Source: Tigriopus japonicus (Eukaryota; Arthropoda; Copepoda; Harpacticoida; Harpacticidae). Taken from it: a stretch of DNA of 64,000 bases. The DNA is taken from the NCBI GenBank assembly GCA_010645155.1, contig CM021320.1, positions 9,748,478-9,812,477 of the forward strand. The letters run 5' to 3'. Positions 12,545 to 24,187 of the stretch are shown here, piece after piece (the first letter of the stretch is position 1; each line of letters begins with the position of its first letter). Under the pieces are notes generated by a model. The model ran no database searches. It was not told the DNA's origin and was given only the letters and a program-made list of their open reading frames with translations. The position numbers were made by a program, and so were the translations under genes.

Positions 12545-15093
12545 TTATTGTGTGGCACAACTAACTCCGGGCCCATGTTGCCCTCTTTCTTCATCATCGT
12601 CGTCGTACATTGCCCGTCGTTGGCGGTCGGCTTCAGGGTCGTAGTCTTGCATGTTCACGTCTTCGTGCTCGTCGGGGATCATGGGCTCTTCCCTGTAAAA
12701 CAAAAGACAACAACATAAGTCGATGAGCCTTCGATTTCATTTCTATTATCCACTATCGGATTGTTGGTCCTAGGGTCGGAGGGCTGAGCCTCGCCCGGCC
12801 CGCGAAGCCAGCCATCACATCGATAATAGGCAATTTCAAGTCTGGTATCAGAATGGTTCTCCGTCTGTGGGTGTGATCAAGGTCTTAAAGTTTCCTTGAC
12901 AGAGGTCGGGGAAGAGAATCGAATCTGAGACCTCTCTCACTGCAGAGAAGTACTCTAACCACGACACTACGTCTCCTCCCTAATATTCAGTGTAGTTCAG
13001 ACACTTTTCATAACAAAAAAGAACAAAGCTTTGGAGGCCTTAAAATCCACTGTTCTACTCTGTGCTTCATTTTTCAGTCCATGTTGATTCATGGATCCCT
13101 TCATCGTAACGAGCTGGGCATCATTATCTTTAAACATGTAAAAATGATCCGAGCCTACCACCCATTATAACGCGTGTCAGACACTACGGATATATAGATT
13201 GTCATTAGATGTTCCACTTTATTAAGTTTTAAAATAAATTATCAAGGCGCTTTTTGTTTCCAAGATTGAGGATCACGTCGCTCAACCAGAAATTAGCATT
13301 TTACCAAGGATAGATTTTAATCAGATCGTTGATCATATCAGTATGTTACCGTTTCGATTCGAAGGTCTGAAAGTCGATATTAGACGAGTCAACTCTCCTT
13401 ATAAAATCAAATTAACTGAACCCGCTTTTTTTTCTTTTGATTTTGTGGAAAAAATGCAATGTTCGTTTAAACTTGAACTTGAGTCAATATTAAAGCTTTT
13501 CTTCCACAGCCCATGCGAATCCGAAGTTCATGATGCCGCAAAACACTCACTGATCCCAGCTATCCATCCTTGATTTAGAATCCAAAATTGATGAAATGGC
13601 TAATTATTGGTGAAATTCACTTTTCATCTGATATACGAGATCAATTTTCCCATGGTTGATTCGTTTCAGAAATAATGTATCTATAGGTTGTGCTCCTCTC
13701 AAATTAGGTATCGGACAAGTGTTTCCAATCAACCTGATTGGATTCTACTCGACTGAACACTCGAAAATATGCCTGAGTACAATTTTTTGACAAAAAAAAT
13801 TAATCCACTCTTGCTTGAATTAACAATGCTTAAACAAAAGCCAAAAGTCTAAAACGCTAGGCCAATTTTTCTCACTTGGGTGGGAGGATTTTTTCGAGTT
13901 TTTCCGCCACTCTGGGGTCCAATCGCTCGGGAAAGTCCACCACGAACTGAATGAGGAGCTTTCCTTTCTCGAAGGGGTTTCTGTAGGTGGGCATACCCTC
14001 GTTGAAGATACACTTAAGATCACCATTTTTGAGTACTTCACCTGTAACGCGATGTAAAACATGATTTAGTTAAAAAAGGCAATCCAGCCTACTCTAAAGT
14101 TCGCATGATTTCGTAACAATTTCTTACCAGGGATAGTTTGCACGATGAGGGTTCGCTTGTCAAGGGTCTCGATGGCTTTCTTCATTCCGCAGAGAGCCTC
14201 GGTGATGTTGATGTTCATTTTCATGATGAGGTCGATGCCATTGCGTTTGAACACGGGATGCTCCTTCTCGTCGAGGACAATAATGATGTCGCCGGGCTCC
14301 AAACCGGGCTCTTGATCACCTTCCCCACTGAACGTGATCTTCTGACCGTCTTCCATCCCTTTATCCACAGCCACTTCCAAGATTTTCCGCTCTCTCGTCA
14401 CCTAAAACGACATCCAGTCCCCAATCAGTCAGACTCCGATCTTCCACCATAAACAAAGAATGAGATTCTCTCCCTCACCTTCCGTCCGACGCATTTCTTG
14501 CACCTTAATTTGGGGTCTATCCGCTCGCCCTGTCCCTGGCATTCGCTACACATGGATTGGATCTGCTGCATCATGCCCGGACCCAACTGATGGATCCGGA
14601 CCTGCATACCCGTTCCCCGACAAGTGGGACACTTTTGGACGGCTCCACTTTTACCTCCGACACCCTCGCAATCCCCGCAAATCACATTCTTTTGGAGGGC
14701 CAATTTTCGGGTGGTGCCGTTGTACATGTCCTCGAGCGATACGCCCAATTGATGCATGAGGTTCTTGGTCCGTCTGGGGCCGCGTCGTCCGCCCATGCCT
14801 CCACCTCCACCCCCGAAGAACATGTCGAAGATGTCCATGGGCGAATGGAATCCACCTCCACCGCCGCCGCCTTCTTTGATGCCTTGTTCGCCGTGTTGAT
14901 CGTAAATGCGTCGTTTTTCGGGATCCGAGAGCACTTCGTAGGCCATGGAGATCTCCTTGAACTTCTCACCCGCATCGGGGTTCTTGTCCGGATGGTATTT
15001 GAGGGCCAACTTCCGGTAGGCCTTTTTGAGCGTGCTCTCATCGGCGTCGGGCGTGACGCCGAGTATGTCGTAAAACTTGCTCTCTTTCACCAT
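12545..15093 (-). CDS. DNAJA1: Type I Hsp40 co-chaperone, DNAJA1-like, four coding exons
   Basis: J-domain co-chaperone that delivers clients to Hsp70 and stimulates its ATPase in the cytosol. Coding exons on the minus strand are 15093-14479, 14401-14128, 14041-13876 and 12692-12545, all with GT-AG introns and consistent phase, giving 400 aa against 397 for human DNAJA1. The J domain spans residues 1-70 with HPD at 34-36. A Gly/Phe-rich linker covers 75-102. Four zinc-binding CxxC motifs start at 139, 155, 182 and 198. The substrate-binding C-terminal domains follow ([14 protein letters not shown] is diagnostic). The C-terminus CATQ is a prenylation-type CaaX box, as in DNAJA1, DNAJA2 and yeast Ydj1. 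The start is fixed by the family-typical N-terminus at a CACCATGG context. Intron 3 (1183 bp) contains a SINE. The orthology call among DNAJA1, A2 and A4 is by resemblance only. Confidence 0.95.
12758..12980 (-). mobile_element. tRNA-derived SINE (family A), inside the Hsp40 intron 3
   Basis: Homologous over its whole length to the copy at 32617-32851. Read on the minus strand it starts GGGAGGAGACGTAGTGTCGTG, keeps an A-box-like GTGGTTAGAGTA and a B box GATTCGATTC, and then continues into a shared body of about 150 bp. It lies in the same orientation as the host gene. Confidence 0.75.
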
Positions 15094-15101
15094 GGTGAAT
15101 G

Positions 15102-18100
15102 AAGCAATTCAACTTTCTGCGGAGGCGGACAAATTTGAGGATGAGCGCATGAACTTCTCGACTTCCAAGTGCTTATTTGATATAATGGTGAAGGAGAGTC
15201 ATTGAGAATGACCTTTGGGGGTCGATATTTCAAATGAAGGCTCGTTCATAAAGGAAAGAGGGCCATGACTTTTTAAAGTTTGATCTGATTTAGCTCATTC
15301 GGGGTTCACTTCCCGTTCTTTACGCAAAATTAATTTTTTTTTTTAATTTTTAGGTTCTACGAGCAAATTGGTCGTCGTGGCCAATAAATTGCTCCTGAAC
15401 CATTTGAATAACTTCACCGGCCAGATAAGAGTGTCTTGATCCCGGCATTGCGGTGAATCACGGATTGGCGAAACAATCCATCGTACTACCGTATGGCCAT
15501 CATCCCAACCTCAAAAAAACCGATATTATGACGCATTCATTTCATTCTATCAGTTCCGGTGATCCGGCTGCTCTGTCGATAATCTGGTACACGGCCAACC
15601 ATGTACGGCTAAATTTTCGTATTCAAGAGTCCTTAAAACGCATTTTACTTCGTCGGCATGGCCTGGTTGAAGTCAATCGACCTATTCCAAGATCCGTTTT
15701 ACACTCTAAAATCTAGTAAGTTCTTAAAGTACGTCTTTCGAACGGTTAAAAAACCGTTACGACCTGAATCAGCATGCTGTTATTGAAAAGGGTTAAGAGT
15801 TTTCTCAACAATTTCAACCGCATCAAGCTATGTTGAGGAGTCTCATGTTGAGCCATTACAACAGTCACCATTTTCCGGCCTTTTTTCAATGGTGAAGGTT
15901 TAGCCGTTCTACCCTAAATGCCATTCACAAAATATTCAACGATGCTTCTCGTTCATCAAATCATTCCATGTAATAATCGCGATTAATTTCGTTTGTCACC
16001 ACGCTGGATTCGTCGGTTTCGGAGGATATTTGTATGGCTCGATCGATCCTATTTACCGTTCTTTATTCCCACCCACCTGCGAAGAAATCCGGATGAGTGA
16101 GGGCGGTTTTTGCCACGAGTGAACGGAATCCGGAGACAGCCCAACTTGGCCACGAGAATCGGAGCGAGAGAAAGAAAGAAAGAACGAAGGAACAACCAGT
16201 GAACGGATGAGTTGCACGCACGGGGTTCACGAACTTAACTGTCGCTTCAGAGAAGAATGAAACACGGGCACGTTTTTCTCGAGCGTTCTTTCCATGCACT
16301 CTCAGACTGATTGGAGGGTCTGCTTGAGGGGATCGAATGGGGCGCACGCTTCAACCAGGATTCCCATGGGCAAAAATGTTTTAAGCGTGTTATAGAAATC
16401 GATCCGGGAGACTTTTGGTCCATCTTGAGAGCTTTTTCCCTTTTCTTTTCCAAAAATGAGCAACCCGTTAGTCAACAAATCCTTTAAAAAAAGCTGAACT
16501 TTTTTGTGAAAAAAGGAACAATTTTTTGTAATTTTGTTACAACTGCTCTGAGTTTAACCCAATCCAAAAGACTTTGAAATTTGAGATCAAACTTCAATGC
16601 CCTTTGCCAAGAACCCGAGAGTTTTGTCTTTGTTATGGGCAAAAAAGCGTAGACATCCGTCAAACCTAGCCGTCGTTGTTCATGCATTGATTACGAGACA
16701 ACATTTAAGATAATTCAATAAATTACACAAAATATGTAATGTTGAACAAATTTGGCCGTGTTTTAATAATTCAGCTACATTAAGTGGACTTTGAGTTAGA
16801 TTGTTGGCAAATATTGCAAGTGACGGTTGTCTCTGCTTTTGCTCCATGAACACCACGGATATGAGACCAAAATGCTACATTTTTATTTCTTTCACAATTC
16901 ATTTTCCTTTCAAAATGCTACCGCTAAATTGGTCTAAGAAGGATGATAGTCAGCCATATGAAATATCGAGAAGATAGTCTGGAGTAACCAAATTCCCCCA
17001 AAATAACCCTAGTTTTATCGGTTGGTAAATGAAAAAGTAAGTGATTTACTTAACTGATGTTATTTGTTTTTATTTGTCAATCTTTTGTTTGTAGGGTAAG
17101 TTTAATTTTTAGAGAGGTTAGAAGAGGTTGCAACTGGATAACCAAGCCCATCAATAACGCTACATCTTCGAAGAATGAGAGCTTAAATATTGGAAATGTC
17201 CGAACTGAGCTTTTAAAAGTATACGTGATTCAAAAATTTGGCATGCGAGAATTTTTTTTTGGTTTGCAATTGAAAAAAATAAGTTCTCTTTTACGAATCT
17301 ACTTTGTCACAATCAGTCAAAGTTTAAACAACATCCAGCACAATTGTATATAACTAAGATTGACCAAAATCTATACATAAATTATTCCCAAAGTTGAAGC
17401 AATGCGAACACGAAAACAATGAAATGACAAATGTTAAGCCTCAACATATTTCAAATTACAAAAGAAAGCGAAATGACAATCAGAATTGGATATTACATTT
17501 TGTGGCTTACTAACTGGAACACACCACGAAAATCAATGGATTGGCAGCCCTGAATGAAATATTCTAGAGTTTTGTGTCGGTACCAAAGCCAGAGTCTGCA
17601 CCTGCGCATGGTCTCTCACGGTGACCAAATTGTGTGGATCATGAGCGCCCTAATGTTGAAAAACTATTATTATATTGAATCAATATGACGGAAAATTAAG
17701 TAATCGTGAGATTCAAGATTATTTATTATCAAAAATTTTAAAAAGTCAAATTCAACACATTAAACTGCTTGGTGAAACCAAGGCAATTTCCTTCATAAAA
17801 TCTCTTTTACCGTCAGATGGTTTCCCTGGTCTCGTTTTGCGCTAAACATACGTAAATCTAGCCATCCGTGGAGCAGCCTGCTTGAAATGGCACTCATGCC
17901 AAATCTAGCCACAAGTAGGAGATACTGTAAGGAAAACGCCTGAATCTGCCGGTTAAGGCCTCAGTAAGAACCCTAGCGATGTAAAGAACATTCTGGAATC
18001 TAGTCGAAGATTCTAGAAATCAGAAGGCCATGAGTATTTATCGACCTCTTTGTTAGGTAAAAAATATCATTAAGATATTAACGAACAAGTACTTTCTATT

Positions 18101-18583
18101 AAGTAACATCTAGTTCAAGAATATTACTGAAAGTTATTACTAAATAGATTTATTATTATAGATGAATCTTCGTCTACATTGCCTAGTATTGCAGATTCTG
18201 CCTTGAATGCATCGAAGTAAAATGATGAGAGATAAATGCTTCCCTTGAAATAATTAAAACGCAAAATAACACGACAATGAATGAATGATTTCAAACAATG
18301 GGTGTCTCTAAACAATGAGCTACAGTATAAAGATTGCACTATAGTTAGATACCGGGACAAATATTACAATTGCCCTAGTAAAGATTCGCGGTTTATTTCG
18401 AAAATGAAAGTCTTTGTTTTGGTCGGCCATAGCAGCCTTTGGCATGGTTGAGGGTGACCAAATCAGGGCAAATAACTTACATTCTCGTAGAGTCTCTACA
18501 TTCTCGTACTTGTCAGAAGGGGAAAACCCTTCTTTATAGTTTTAATGTTAGACCCTTCTCAAGTTAACGAGAATAACTTTCGT
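15102..18583. other. Intergenic, no gene recognised
   Basis: This contains the 5' flank of the Hsp40 gene. I looked for heat-shock elements (inverted nGAAn units) upstream of 15093 and found only widely spaced single units, not a convincing array. The remainder has only short frames without recognisable motifs. Confidence 0.45.
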
Positions 18584-18613
18584 NNNNNNNNNNNNNNNNN
18601 NNNNNNNNNNNNN
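18584..18613. other. Assembly gap (30 N)
   Basis: Thirty consecutive undetermined bases. The true gap length and content are unknown. Confidence 0.99.
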
Positions 18614-18890
18614 ATAAGTCTGGGCTTTTTCTTTTAAGCTCAAAACAGAAGTTTTTTATTTGCATATATTTGCCCAAAATTTCAACACAAATGCATTTGG
18701 TCCATTTAACAACTCACCAAAGAAAGAAAGTTCTTTTTGATAGTGTTTCTTGAAGTGCTTCCCAACAAGGAAACATGTCTTAACATACTCAAAGAAATGT
18801 CTTAAGCATACCATGAAAATTTGGAAGTGTGATTCTTTTTATAACTTCTAATGACTATTTGTGTCCTTTAATAGGAGTAAAACTAATGAG

Positions 18891-19374
18891 TAGGGACGGG
18901 CAAAAAGTGTAAAAAGATTTTTAGTGACATGAACACATTTTTTTGCCTTTTTGCACTTTTCGCCTTTATTTGCACGATTTTTTACGAATTCGGCCTAAAA
19001 TGAACAAATTGTTGAGAGTTCGCTATTTTTTCTTCGAAAATGTTTACTTTTGGAAGATTTCTTTCAAATTTGAAAACTAAATCCGATTTTACGGCTCCCA
19101 GCGTAGGCTAGCATAGTATTGATTACTACTACTTCAATATCTAAATTTTGCTCTTGAAGATTGAAAAATAACAAGCAGATGACAAGAAAGTATCTGAGGC
19201 TTTTTGTTTCAGAAACTTCAGTTTTTTGCGAATTTTTCCCAAGTGTATTTGCGTTTTTTTGGTTTTTATTTGCGCTATTGACCTTTTTCTGCATTTTACT
19301 TTACGATTTTGGGCTGACTTTTGTGCAACTTTTGGTAAAAGCTTATTTTGATTTGCACTTTTTGCCCGTCACTA
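18891..19374. mobile_element. hAT-like MITE, 484 bp, 19-bp TIRs
   Basis: Left TIR TAGGGACGGGCAAAAAGTG; right TIR read inward TAGTGACGGGCAAAAAGTG, one mismatch in 19. A perfect 8-bp target duplication CTAATGAG lies at 18883-18890 and 19375-19382. The interior is T-rich with repeated TTTTTGC motifs and has no coding potential. Confidence 0.92.
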
Positions 19375-19382
19375 CTAATGAG

Positions 19383-19811
19383 ATACCTATGGAGTGATCA
19401 TGAAATTGGAATGAAGTATTTAAGATAGTGAACTCTGCCTGGGTTGGATAAAAGTTAACTTTTCCTCTAACTTAGTAGAGTGAAAATAAGATTGAAGAAA
19501 TTAATATATTAAGAGATCAATAACTCCCAATGGGTATAATAGTTTAATACCTTAAAGCCTGCCTATCTGAGCTTTTTCAATGTGTAAGGGATGACATTTC
19601 TAACTAGATTTTGGCTCAAAATTGCAAGGCTGGTACACAGTTAACAATTGAATGCATTAACAAAAAGTCCTTTGAGTGGCCATGTGAATAAAAAGAGAAA
19701 CAAAGACTATACGTTTTCCTTGATGATAATTATTAACACAGATTGGAGTCGATGAAGGCTGTTAACAGAAACAAACAAGCAGCACATTAAGAATAAATAT
19801 CCAAAGTTTTT
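19383..19811. other. No gene seen
   Basis: AT-rich spacer between a MITE and a SINE; no motif recognised. Confidence 0.4.
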
Positions 19812-20060
19812 TATAATAATAATAGTAATGTTTATTCCAAGATAATGCCTCATTGGATTTTTGATACAATTTGTACAGTCTATATTTTGTCATGATTTGA
19901 ATCCATGAAATAAGCCCATTCTAGGTTTTATGAGAAGCCATTCGAGGCATAAATCCGATAGAAATTGTCCACTAGGGTGGGGGGAAGACCTGGGATCAAA
20001 CCCATGAACCAAAGCGTAACTCGGTCAGCCGTTAATCAACTGCACTACAACCATCTCCCC
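19812..20060 (-). mobile_element. tRNA-derived SINE (family C) with ATT-repeat tail
   Basis: On the minus strand the copy begins GGGGAGATGGTTGTAGTGCA (A-box region) and has a B box GGGTTTGATCCC about 50 nt later. A body ending in ATTACTATTATTATTATAA follows. A tail of short TTA/ATT units suggests mobilisation by a LINE with (TAA)n ends. A 5'-truncated relative is at 22374-22530. Confidence 0.7.
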
Positions 20061-20211
20061 TGTTGATCCCTAAAGTTAATTGCTACCGTAGTTATTAAAC
20101 TATAAAGCTATATAGGATATTTAACTATTTTCAAAATGTTTTCTCACCATATTTGACACTTGAGATTTGTAATGTGCCAATTTTACCCATGGCTGAGTCA
20201 AAGTTTTAAGG

Positions 20212-20303
20212 AAACCAGAGTGGCCGCGCGTACTATTGCGTTCTTTTAAGAGCCGAGTGTAAGTGCTTCCCCAGACGGCGTAGGATCGAATCCTGTTGGG
20301 GGT
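20212..20303 (+). mobile_element. SINE-B tRNA-like head (class II, long variable arm)
   Basis: CCAGAGTGGCCGCGCG gives the A-box region and GGATCGAATCC the B box, with a long spacer between (GCCGAGTGTAAGTGCTTCCCC) like the extra arm of Ser/Leu tRNAs. The acceptor ends do not pair, so it is not a functional tRNA. The same head is found at 27298-27390. Sequence to about 20385 continues the body that is found antisense at 10016-10060. Confidence 0.7.
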
Positions 20304-20468
20304 CGGATTGAAGCTGTTGGGAGAAATCCTTCAATTTACACGGAATCGCATTCCTTGTAGCGGTAGTAAAAAATCTGTAAAAAAAATCCTGGGATAATGA
20401 CGGGATGTGAAAACAGGATCGATCATAAAATGGGCAAGGAACAAAGCAGAGAGAAGAATTGAGGAATT

Positions 20469-20837
20469 TTGAACAATTCTAAAGAATATTGTTGTGAACT
20501 AACAAATGAGCAAAATAAAACAACAACAACTTGCCTGCACTTTCACATGCCATTTCTGTGTCGTCGTAAGTTTAGAAACAATTTGTTGGCTGCAATATAC
20601 TTTCTCTTTGGAAATTGGTACACCCATTGTGGGATTTCATGGTCTCTTCTAGATAAGAGATTTAGCTGTATTCTTTATGAAAATGTATATAAATTTGCTC
20701 CTTATGGTCTTAAGTGCAATTTAAACCTACCCGGCCAATTTGCAAGGATGAAAAGTAAAGTTAACAGAATGACCTTTCAATAAAGGGGATCACCTTCCTT
20801 GGATGGCAACATGTGATTTTCTTACATTGAGAGGCTA
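20469..20837. repeat. Interspersed repeat, inverted relative to 55060-55400
   Basis: Blocks such as CATTTCTGTGTCGT, AGTTTAGAAA and ATATACTTTCTCTTTG recur in reverse complement near 55200-55370, with moderate divergence. The family is unclassified; it may be the 3' untranslated part of a LINE. It continues into the start of the 1072-bp duplicated segment. Confidence 0.5.
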
Positions 20838-21909
20838 CTAATTGTGCAATCATACCTTCTCAACGAAATTTAAAGAAAAGAACAAGTTCTGGATAATGAT
20901 TGCAGTTGTGTGCAATCTGTTGTCTTGAAATATAAATCAAAGATGACTCTACGAAGGATTCATTTCAAGGTCGAAGGACCTCCAGCTTAGGGCCAACACC
21001 GGGAATTTAGGACATGTAATGACTGCCTTTGATTCAATTAATTTTGATTATTTTTACTAATAACATTTGTTTTTGAGTGAATGGCGGAACATAACAACAT
21101 TTTAACAATGGCATTTAACCAGAGAAATGATGTGTGTTCAAGTGAATGGTTGTATTTTAAAACATTTCAAGGAGAGCAAAAAGTCATGTTATACTTTAGT
21201 ATAAATCTAACTACACTTTGTACAGTCTAGTTAAAATGTTCTTGCCCCTCATGGTGAAAGTGCGTTGCACGAGACTCATCATTCTACTCGTCCGCATGAC
21301 GATATCAGCACAGCGTTCATGGAATTTCATGTTCCGATCGGATTTGATACTAAGGTCTGTTTCCATCTCTACGCTCTCATGTTTCTGGCCTTTCAGGATA
21401 TTCTTGGGAGTGGTTTTTGGCCTCTTTCCAAACCTCATCATCTCACACTTATCCACATTGAAGGTCATTCCATTATTCGAGGCCCAATCTTCTGCTGAGC
21501 TCACTTTGGACTCATTTCTCATCTTGAGGTTGCAAGATAATCCCAATAATCTTCAAATCATCCGCAAATTTTAGCATCTTTGTGGATGTAGTCCAATCTA
21601 GCAATGAAGGCACTCTCTTGTGGTTGGTTAACCATTGATGTCTTGTGTGGACTGGTCTTCTCATAGTTGATCTTTCTCAAAATTAGCCTGTCTCTGTATC
21701 TTAGGGTTGCCACTTCAATTCCACGTGCTTGTTCTTGTCTAACTGCATGTTAGTGCTGTGAATCACCACAGCAAAGTTAGCAGTCGTGACAAAAGAAGAC
21801 CAATATTCCCTGAACCTTTTTATGAATCCTACGATCCAGTTTTTGTCCATCCATCGATCCATTAAATGATCTGACAGAGATGAAAGGCTCGAAAGCATGC
21901 TGAACAAAC
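20838..21909. repeat. 1072-bp direct repeat, copy 1
   Basis: Nearly identical to 23116-24187 at a constant offset of 2278 bp; I noticed only a single substitution near 20919 by eye. It carries a LINE reverse-transcriptase fragment. Its right edge abuts the first base of the foldback element at 21910. Confidence 0.92.
21211..21605 (-). pseudogene. LINE reverse transcriptase fragment (palm to thumb), copy 1
   Basis: Reading on the minus strand, the catalytic box MLKFADDLKII lies at about 21577-21545. After a frameshift comes WASNNGMTFNVDKCEMMRFGK, followed by a DLSIKSDRNMKFHERC segment and a SLVQRTF segment. Order and spacing match the C-terminal half of non-LTR retrotransposon RTs (Jockey/CR1 type). 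The frame ends in a stop at 21211. The fragment is broken and cannot encode a working enzyme. Confidence 0.8.
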
Positions 21910-23115
21910 GGTTCCAGGATAGCTCGGTACATGGGATAACTCAACACAGGAAAACTGGGTACAACAGAAAACTTGGTACAGCAGAAAACTGGGAACATCG
22001 GAAAACTCGGTACTGGAAGATTCAGTACAGGAAAACTGGGTACAGCGGAAAACTGTGTTCAGCGGAAAACTGGGTACAGCGGAAAACTGGGTACAGCAGA
22101 AAACTGGGTACAGCGGAAAACTGGGTGCAACGGAAAACTGGGTACAGCGGAAAAACTGGGTACATCGGAAACTAGGTACATCAGAAAACTGGGTACAGGG
22201 GAAAATTGGGTGCATGGGTGCAGCAGAAAACTGGTGACTTACAACGCAAAACTGGGTACTGCCGAAACTGGGTTCAACATTCAACTGAATACATCTTAAA
22301 GCCATATCAACATATTTAACCTGGCAATTTAACTATTAATGTAGGCGCAGAGGAACTTTCATTAACTTTATCAAAATGTTGTTTATTGCGAGAATCATTG
22401 TCTCATTGGATATATTATAAGTACAATTAATATATATGTATTGGAGTTGTAGGAGGCCCATTCTGGGTTCAGGAGGCGCCGTTCAAGGCGTAATATCCAC
22501 TAGACAGAGGGAAAGGGTGGGCATTAACTTTATAAAAACATTTTTGGAAGCTCTAAAAAATAGCATTTTTTCTAAACCTGATTTATTGGTCAAGTGTTTT
22601 CGTTCATTTTATGAAATTAATTAAATTAAAGCTCAAGGAACTTAAGCTCTAGCACTGCACTTACTTATTCAAAATACCATAGTTTCATCGCTAAAATTGC
22701 TGGAAATTGCAAAAAAGGGTGAGACGGGCAAAACCTTGAAAGAATTAGTTGCAGGATATATTTTGCTTCCTGTAAAAACATTGCAAGCTTTCCAGACAGA
22801 TAAAGTGTGTTTCATCTCACTTTTAGATGTATTCAGTTTTTTGCTCTACCCAGCTTTTAGGTCTACCTAGTTTTCCACTGTACCCAGTTTTCTGCTGTAC
22901 CCAGTTTTCTGTTGTACCCAGTTTTCCGCTGTACCCAGTTTTCCGCTGTACCCAGTTTTCCACTGTACCCAGTTTTCCGCTGTACCCAGTTTTCTTGTAC
23001 TGAATCTTCCAGTACCGAGGTTTCCGATGTACCCGGTTTTCCGCTGTACCGAGTTTTCCGTTGTACCCAGTTTTCCTGTGCTGAGTTATCCCATGTACCC
23101 AGTTATCCTGGAACC
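21910..23115. mobile_element. Foldback-type element with inverted minisatellite arms
   Basis: The left arm (21910 to about 22300) begins GGTTCCAGGATA and runs as a tandem array with a 17-bp period, consensus AGCGGAAAACTGGGTAC. The right arm (about 22828-23115) is the inverted counterpart and ends TATCCTGGAACC. The arms share not only the unit but also specific variant units in the same order (for example TACTGGAAGATTCAGTAC) and the same inner edge ACTGAATACATCT. The central 500 bp contains a SINE-C fragment and no transposase. The architecture is that of Drosophila FB elements; relationship by descent is not shown. Open frames across the arrays are artefacts of the repeat. Confidence 0.75.
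22374..22530 (-). mobile_element. SINE family C fragment
   Basis: Shares GCCCATTCT, a CGTTCAAGGCGTAAT-like block and the ATCCACTAG block with the SINE at 19812-20060, in the same orientation. The tRNA-like head is missing. Confidence 0.5.
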
Positions 23116-24187
23116 CTAATTGTGCAATCATACCTTCTCAACGAAATTTAAAGAAAAGAACAAGTTCTGGATAATGATTGCAGTTGTGTGCAATCTTTTG
23201 TCTTGAAATATAAATCAAAGATGACTCTACGAAGGATTCATTTCAAGGTCGAAGGACCTCCAGCTTAGGGCCAACACCGGGAATTTAGGACATGTAATGA
23301 CTGCCTTTGATTCAATTAATTTTGATTATTTTTACTAATAACATTTGTTTTTGAGTGAATGGCGGAACATAACAACATTTTAACAATGGCATTTAACCAG
23401 AGAAATGATGTGTGTTCAAGTGAATGGTTGTATTTTAAAACATTTCAAGGAGAGCAAAAAGTCATGTTATACTTTAGTATAAATCTAACTACACTTTGTA
23501 CAGTCTAGTTAAAATGTTCTTGCCCCTCATGGTGAAAGTGCGTTGCACGAGACTCATCATTCTACTCGTCCGCATGACGATATCAGCACAGCGTTCATGG
23601 AATTTCATGTTCCGATCGGATTTGATACTAAGGTCTGTTTCCATCTCTACGCTCTCATGTTTCTGGCCTTTCAGGATATTCTTGGGAGTGGTTTTTGGCC
23701 TCTTTCCAAACCTCATCATCTCACACTTATCCACATTGAAGGTCATTCCATTATTCGAGGCCCAATCTTCTGCTGAGCTCACTTTGGACTCATTTCTCAT
23801 CTTGAGGTTGCAAGATAATCCCAATAATCTTCAAATCATCCGCAAATTTTAGCATCTTTGTGGATGTAGTCCAATCTAGCAATGAAGGCACTCTCTTGTG
23901 GTTGGTTAACCATTGATGTCTTGTGTGGACTGGTCTTCTCATAGTTGATCTTTCTCAAAATTAGCCTGTCTCTGTATCTTAGGGTTGCCACTTCAATTCC
24001 ACGTGCTTGTTCTTGTCTAACTGCATGTTAGTGCTGTGAATCACCACAGCAAAGTTAGCAGTCGTGACAAAAGAAGACCAATATTCCCTGAACCTTTTTA
24101 TGAATCCTACGATCCAGTTTTTGTCCATCCATCGATCCATTAAATGATCTGACAGAGATGAAAGGCTCGAAAGCATGCTGAACAAAC
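23116..24187. repeat. 1072-bp direct repeat, copy 2
   Basis: Second copy of 20838-21909. On its right side the sequence runs on without a junction (open frame 23979-24302 crosses the boundary), which suggests that this side keeps the original genomic context. Confidence 0.92.
23489..23883 (-). pseudogene. LINE reverse transcriptase fragment, copy 2
   Basis: Identical predicted peptide to the fragment at 21211-21546, with the same frameshifted FADD box upstream (about 23855-23823). It was carried by the direct duplication rather than by an independent insertion. Confidence 0.8.

Noticed and set aside
14557..15102. 181-codon plus-strand frame across the Hsp40 gene
   Set aside because: Shadow of exon 1 of the minus-strand DNAJA gene; the minus frame has the full J domain and zinc motifs.
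15094..15400. Heat-shock elements upstream of the Hsp40 gene
   Set aside because: Only isolated GAA/TTC triplets at irregular spacing; no contiguous three-unit array.
20212..20303. Possible functional tRNA gene of the Ser/Leu class
   Set aside because: The B box is good, but the acceptor-stem ends do not pair, and the same head recurs with SINE-like flanks at 27298.
21862..22305. 147-codon minus-strand frame and several overlapping plus-strand frames
   Set aside because: Produced by the 17-bp minisatellite of the foldback arms; peptides are simple periodic repeats.
20838..24187. Reading the 1072-bp direct repeats as LTRs of an LTR retrotransposon
   Set aside because: The repeats lack TG...CA ends and carry a LINE reverse-transcriptase fragment; the interior is a foldback element with no gag-pol. 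Kept only as a minor alternative.
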